NCBI GenBank assembly: GCA_035353175.1
Contig: DAOPZC010000029.1
Location: forward strand, 1 to 55,877
DNA length: 55,877 nt
Source: DAOPZC01 sp035353175
GTDB lineage: Bacteria; Verrucomicrobiota; Kiritimatiellia; RFP12; UBA1067
Direction of reading: 5' to 3'
Shown: piece by piece, positions 53,488-55,877 of the stretch
How the letters are laid out: each line of letters begins with the position of its first letter
How positions within the stretch are numbered: position 1 is the first letter of the stretch
Notes under the pieces: model-generated
Databases searched by the model: none
What the model was told of the DNA's origin: nothing
The model's input: only the letters and a program-made list of their open reading frames with translations
Made by a program: the position numbers and the translations under genes

Positions 53488-54174
53488 TCAACCCCGGATC
53501 GCCCAGAGCAGGCCTTGCCGCAGATGTGTGCGGAAGGCCGCGTCCTGATAGTGTTCTTTCTTGTGGCCGAGCGCCGTGTAAAAGACGCGGCCCTCGCCGT
53601 ACTTCTTGCACCAGCCCAGCGGGTAGCGTCCGTTCGCGAAAGCGTCCAGCCGCTTATCGCGCGGCGGCTTGACGAGCGTCGTCACGTCGAGGTCCAGCAG
53701 GATGTGGATGTCCGGCGCGCAGTCGCAAACGTAAGCCTCGTCAACCCACGCCCAGGTCTCGTCCAGATGCGCGGTGGCCGGGTGGCGCCGGTCGTTCACC
53801 CGGATCGTAAAGGGCTGCAAGGGCGGATGCCAAATGAAGCGTCCGCCGATCATGCGCCTGAAGGCTTCGGATGTGCGCTCGGACCCCGTGGCGGAGTGGA
53901 CGCCCATGAACGCGCCGCCGTTGTAGACATAGCTCAACAGCGCGCCGCGCTGCTCGTCCGTGGCGAAGGCCTCGTTGTTGCTGTTCGAAAAAATGATGGC
54001 CTTGAGCCCTTTCAGGCCTGGATCGGTGAAGACCGCAGGATCGTCCGAAGCCTCGGCTATCAGCCCCTCGGCCGCGCACAATTCTTTCAGCGCCGCGACG
54101 CTGGCCGCGATGTTGTCGTGGACGAAGCCCTTGCCGTTCGGCGTGTGGTTGCGCGTGTAGATCAGGACTTCCAT
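53488..54174 (-). CDS. ThuA-like domain protein
   Basis: A 228-residue ThuA-like protein (trehalose-utilisation family, class I glutamine-amidotransferase-like fold). It shows MEVLIYTRNHTPNGKGFVHDN, AIIFSNSNNEAFATDEQRGALLSYVYNGGAFMGVHSAT, FRRMIGGRFIWHPPLQPF and WCKKYGEGRVFYTALGHKKEHY. I take the ATG at 54174, two bases after the stop of the upstream Gfo/Idh gene. Its GGAGG ribosome binding site lies inside that gene's last codons, so translation is coupled. No signal peptide is seen, so this member is cytoplasmic unlike its neighbours. ThuA proteins recur beside Gfo/Idh/MocA proteins in sugar loci. The reaction is not established; ketoglycoside metabolism is a fair guess. Confidence 0.88.
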   Translation of the reverse strand: MEVLIYTRNHTPNGKGFVHDNIAASVAALKELCAAEGLIAEASDDPAVFTDPGLKGLKAIIFSNSNNEAFATDEQRGALLSYVYNGGAFMGVHSATGSERTSEAFRRMIGGRFIWHPPLQPFTIRVNDRRHPATAHLDETWAWVDEAYVCDCAPDIHILLDLDVTTLVKPPRDKRLDAFANGRYPLGWCKKYGEGRVFYTALGHKKEHYQDAAFRTHLRQGLLWAIRG

Positions 54175-54176
54175 GG

Positions 54177-55613
54177 CTATGCCTCCAAGCCCGCGCGTTT
54201 GAGCACGTTGCGCACGCCATAGGGCGCGCGCTCGGGGCGAGACAGCGTGGCGTTGGCCTCGTCGTCGCCGATGAACTTCTCGGTTGCCGGATCCCACTTC
54301 AGCGCGCGTTTCAGATTCATGGCCGTGAAGGCGAGGATGCAGGCGGTGGTCGTCCGGTGCGCGCTTTCGGGCAGGATGTTCGTCGGCTGACGCGTGCGGA
54401 TGCTGTCGAACCAGACGCGGTGGTGGGTCTGGGGGTTGCGCGGCAGCGGATGTTCCACGTCGCCCTCGATGAGCCGCTTGTCGCTGGCTTCCAGGGGCCG
54501 CCAGCGGCCGTGTTTGCCGCCCGCGCCGGGATCGCTCAGCATGGTCTTGACCGAGCCGCGCCCGCAAAAGATCCAGCCCTTCTCGCCGACGAAGCGCACG
54601 CCGTTGGGGTAGACGCTCTCATCGGCCACGTGCAGAACCGTTCCGTTCGCGTACTCCATCTTGACGTCGAGTTTGCCGTGGGCGTTCCAGAGGCGGCGTT
54701 TCGGAAAGTCGGCTTTGCCGCGGATCCGGACGGGGCCGGCATGCTCCATGCCCAGGCCCCACTGCGCGATGTCGATGTGGTGTGCGCCCCAGTTGGCGAT
54801 CATGCCCATGCTGTACTGCTGGATCACCATCCAGCCGGGGCGTCCGAAGTCCGCCTCGTCGCCTTTTCCTTGCGGGTGGGTGCGCAGTTCGGAGTAGGGT
54901 GCCTGCGGCGAATAGCCCAGCCACGCGTCGAAATTGAAGGTGCCGGGCACCGGCTGCTCCAGCGGCAGCCCGGTGGGCTCCGCCGGATCCTGCGGCAACC
55001 CGACCTCGATGGCTCTGATCTTGCCGAGGCGGCCGTTGAACACATATTCGGCCGCCTTGCGGAACTGCGAGCCGAAGGTGCTTTTGCCCTCTGAGCGCTG
55101 CTGCGTGCCGATGTGGAAAACGCGGCCGGTCTTCTTCATCACGTTGACGATGGCGCGGCTCTCGAAGATCGACATGGCGAGCGGTTTTTGCACATAGACG
55201 TCTTTGCCCGCCAGCGCCGCTTCGATGCAGATCTGCGCGTGCCAGAAGTCCGGCGTGCAGATCATCACCGCGTCGACCGACTTGTCCGCGAGCAGGTCTC
55301 GGTAGTCCTGGTGCAGCGCGAGGTCGGGCAGGTCGCCCTCGAACATCTGGCGAGTTTTCTGCTGGGTCGTGCGCATGCGCTTGACGTCACAGTCCGAAAG
55401 CGCCACGAGCGTGGCGAGGTCCTGGTTCTGCCAGATGCCCGGTATATCCATGCCGCCCGCGATGCGGCCGCAGCCGATGACGCCCACCTGGATTTTTTTC
55501 GACGGCGCCTGCTGCCCCAGCACGCGCGCCGGAATAATAGATGGAAAAGCGAGCGCCCCCGCGGCCATGCCGGCTTTCAGAAATCCGCGCCTTGAAACGT
55601 CGACTTGACGCAT
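54177..55613 (-). CDS. Tat-exported Gfo/Idh/MocA-family protein (first gene of operon)
   Basis: A 478-residue protein with a twin-arginine signal (VSRRGFLKAGMAAGAL), Rossmann motif GVIGCGRIA, QKP in place of EKP (VYVQKPLAMSIFE), IGTQQRSEGKS and ANWGAHHIDIAQWGLG. I take the ATG at 55613, which has a run of G residues as ribosome binding site. The in-frame start at 55655 would put an unneeded extension before the Tat motif. Together with the paralogue at 51998-53410 it suggests two related exported redox enzymes with different substrates. It leads a four-gene operon: Gfo/Idh, ThuA-like, Gfo/Idh, lipoprotein Gfo/Idh. A promoter candidate lies at 55665-55694. Confidence 0.88.
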   Translation of the reverse strand: MRQVDVSRRGFLKAGMAAGALAFPSIIPARVLGQQAPSKKIQVGVIGCGRIAGGMDIPGIWQNQDLATLVALSDCDVKRMRTTQQKTRQMFEGDLPDLALHQDYRDLLADKSVDAVMICTPDFWHAQICIEAALAGKDVYVQKPLAMSIFESRAIVNVMKKTGRVFHIGTQQRSEGKSTFGSQFRKAAEYVFNGRLGKIRAIEVGLPQDPAEPTGLPLEQPVPGTFNFDAWLGYSPQAPYSELRTHPQGKGDEADFGRPGWMVIQQYSMGMIANWGAHHIDIAQWGLGMEHAGPVRIRGKADFPKRRLWNAHGKLDVKMEYANGTVLHVADESVYPNGVRFVGEKGWIFCGRGSVKTMLSDPGAGGKHGRWRPLEASDKRLIEGDVEHPLPRNPQTHHRVWFDSIRTRQPTNILPESAHRTTTACILAFTAMNLKRALKWDPATEKFIGDDEANATLSRPERAPYGVRNVLKRAGLEA

Positions 55614-55664
55614 ACACCCCCCCCGTGATTCATGTCTATGGATTAGCTTATTCAAGCGTTCACA

Positions 55665-55694
55665 ACTATAACACGGCGGTTGGAACGCTCACAA
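55665..55694 (-). promoter_or_regulatory. Candidate promoter of the Gfo/Idh-ThuA operon
   Basis: Read on the minus strand: TTGTGA (bases 55694-55689, four of six), 18-base spacer, TATAGT (55670-55665, five of six), about 52 bases before the ATG at 55613. An inverted repeat AGCGTT (55655-55660) / AACGCT (55684-55689) brackets the -10 and could be an operator. Confidence 0.5.
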
Positions 55695-55739
55695 TCCTCA
55701 TTTTTCTGGGTCAAGGATCCGCCGCAAGCAAGTCGCCGC

Positions 55740-55769
55740 TTGAATTGCGGGAGGCGGTTGCCGTATAGT
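55740..55769 (+). promoter_or_regulatory. Candidate divergent promoter for a gene running off the right edge
   Basis: TTGAAT (55740-55745, four of six), 18-base spacer, TATAGT (55764-55769, five of six). It points out of the window. Confidence 0.45.
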
Positions 55770-55805
55770 TATATTTCATTTTTTACAAAGCGGATATCGA
55801 AAAGG

Positions 55806-55877
55806 ATGGGGCATGTTGAGAACGCGAAGTGCAAAATGCATTGCACGCTTTTCCGGAAATGGAAGGTTCCGGCGGGA
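55806..55877 (+). CDS. Possible start of a plus-strand gene, truncated by the window edge
   Basis: An AAAAGGA-like site (about 55800-55806) precedes an ATG at 55813. Another ATG at 55806 opens a different frame. Both frames stay open to the end of the window (about 21 and 24 residues), and neither gives a recognisable N-terminus. The frame cannot be decided from what is visible. The palindrome at 55829-55846 would lie inside this gene, or in its leader if the real start is further right. Confidence 0.2.
   Translation, partial: MGHVENAKCKMHCTLFRKWKVPAG
55829..55846. repeat. Inverted repeat near the right edge
   Basis: GTGCAA (55829-55834), six-base centre AATGCA, TTGCAC (55841-55846). It has the size and symmetry of an operator for a dimeric repressor, about 60 bases downstream of the candidate -10 at 55764. 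Function not shown. Confidence 0.4.

Noticed and set aside
53488..54567. Long N-terminal extension of the ThuA-like gene up to 54567
   Set aside because: The extra 131 codons overlap the upstream Gfo/Idh gene out of frame and look like shadow sequence. The ATG at 54174 has a GGAGG site and a normal family start.

Overview
The window comes from a high-GC, Gram-negative-type bacterium, most likely of the PVC superphylum (Kiritimatiellota, Lentisphaerota or Verrucomicrobiota). This is inferred from gene content, not from a marker-gene tree. Pointers are several exported formylglycine-type sulfatases, Tat-exported Gfo/Idh/MocA proteins with a ThuA-like protein, an SHD1 domain, CotH/lamin-tail giants, a hydrazine-synthase-alpha-like dihaem protein, and a spc-type ribosomal operon without rpmD. 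About 29 protein genes are supported. I see no rRNA, tRNA, CRISPR array or insertion sequence, and no gene-free stretch longer than 300 bases.

Layout. (1) 1-2372: end of a ribosomal protein operon (rpsE 3' part, rplO, secY) closed by two hairpins, the second a strong terminator. (2) 2385-4170: an exported calcineurin-like phosphoesterase with its own promoter. (3) 4253-16020: a tight five-gene operon, MoxR ATPase / DUF58 / BatA-like vWA protein carrying a PA14 domain / second vWA membrane protein / 1341-residue DUF4175-like protein with a very long Ala-Gln-Glu-rich helical region. It ends in a bidirectional terminator shared with infA. (4) 16045-19004: infA (-), dnaX (+) and a PaaK-type CoA ligase (-). 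(5) 19185-33175: exported proteins. These are an SHD1 protein, a GH141-like beta-helix enzyme, a CotH/lamin-tail protein, an SGNH hydrolase, a sulfatase, a CehA/McbA-like metallohydrolase, a possible gene remnant and a lactonase-type propeller. (6) 33282-42001: GH78 rhamnosidase, HzsA-like dihaem protein and a GH99-like/WbsX protein with a LamG domain. (7) 42011-50516: GH92 mannosidase (-), an octahaem TPR lipoprotein and two sulfatases, one with EF-hands and one with a LamG domain. (8) 50545-55694: a minus-strand operon of Gfo/Idh/MocA, ThuA-like, Gfo/Idh/MocA and a lipoprotein-type Gfo/Idh protein.

Regions 5-8 read as a catabolic neighbourhood for sulfated, branched glycans rich in deoxy sugars. 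Esterase, sulfatases, GH78, GH92, GH141-like and GH99-like enzymes work outside the cytoplasm, and oxidoreductase-fold proteins process or cleave sugars. There is no SusC/SusD pair. The less expected parts are the exported haem proteins (HzsA-like and octahaem) in this setting, the PA14-bearing vWA protein with its giant helical partner, and the Tat/lipoprotein Gfo/Idh set. All functional links beyond family membership are inference from neighbourhood.
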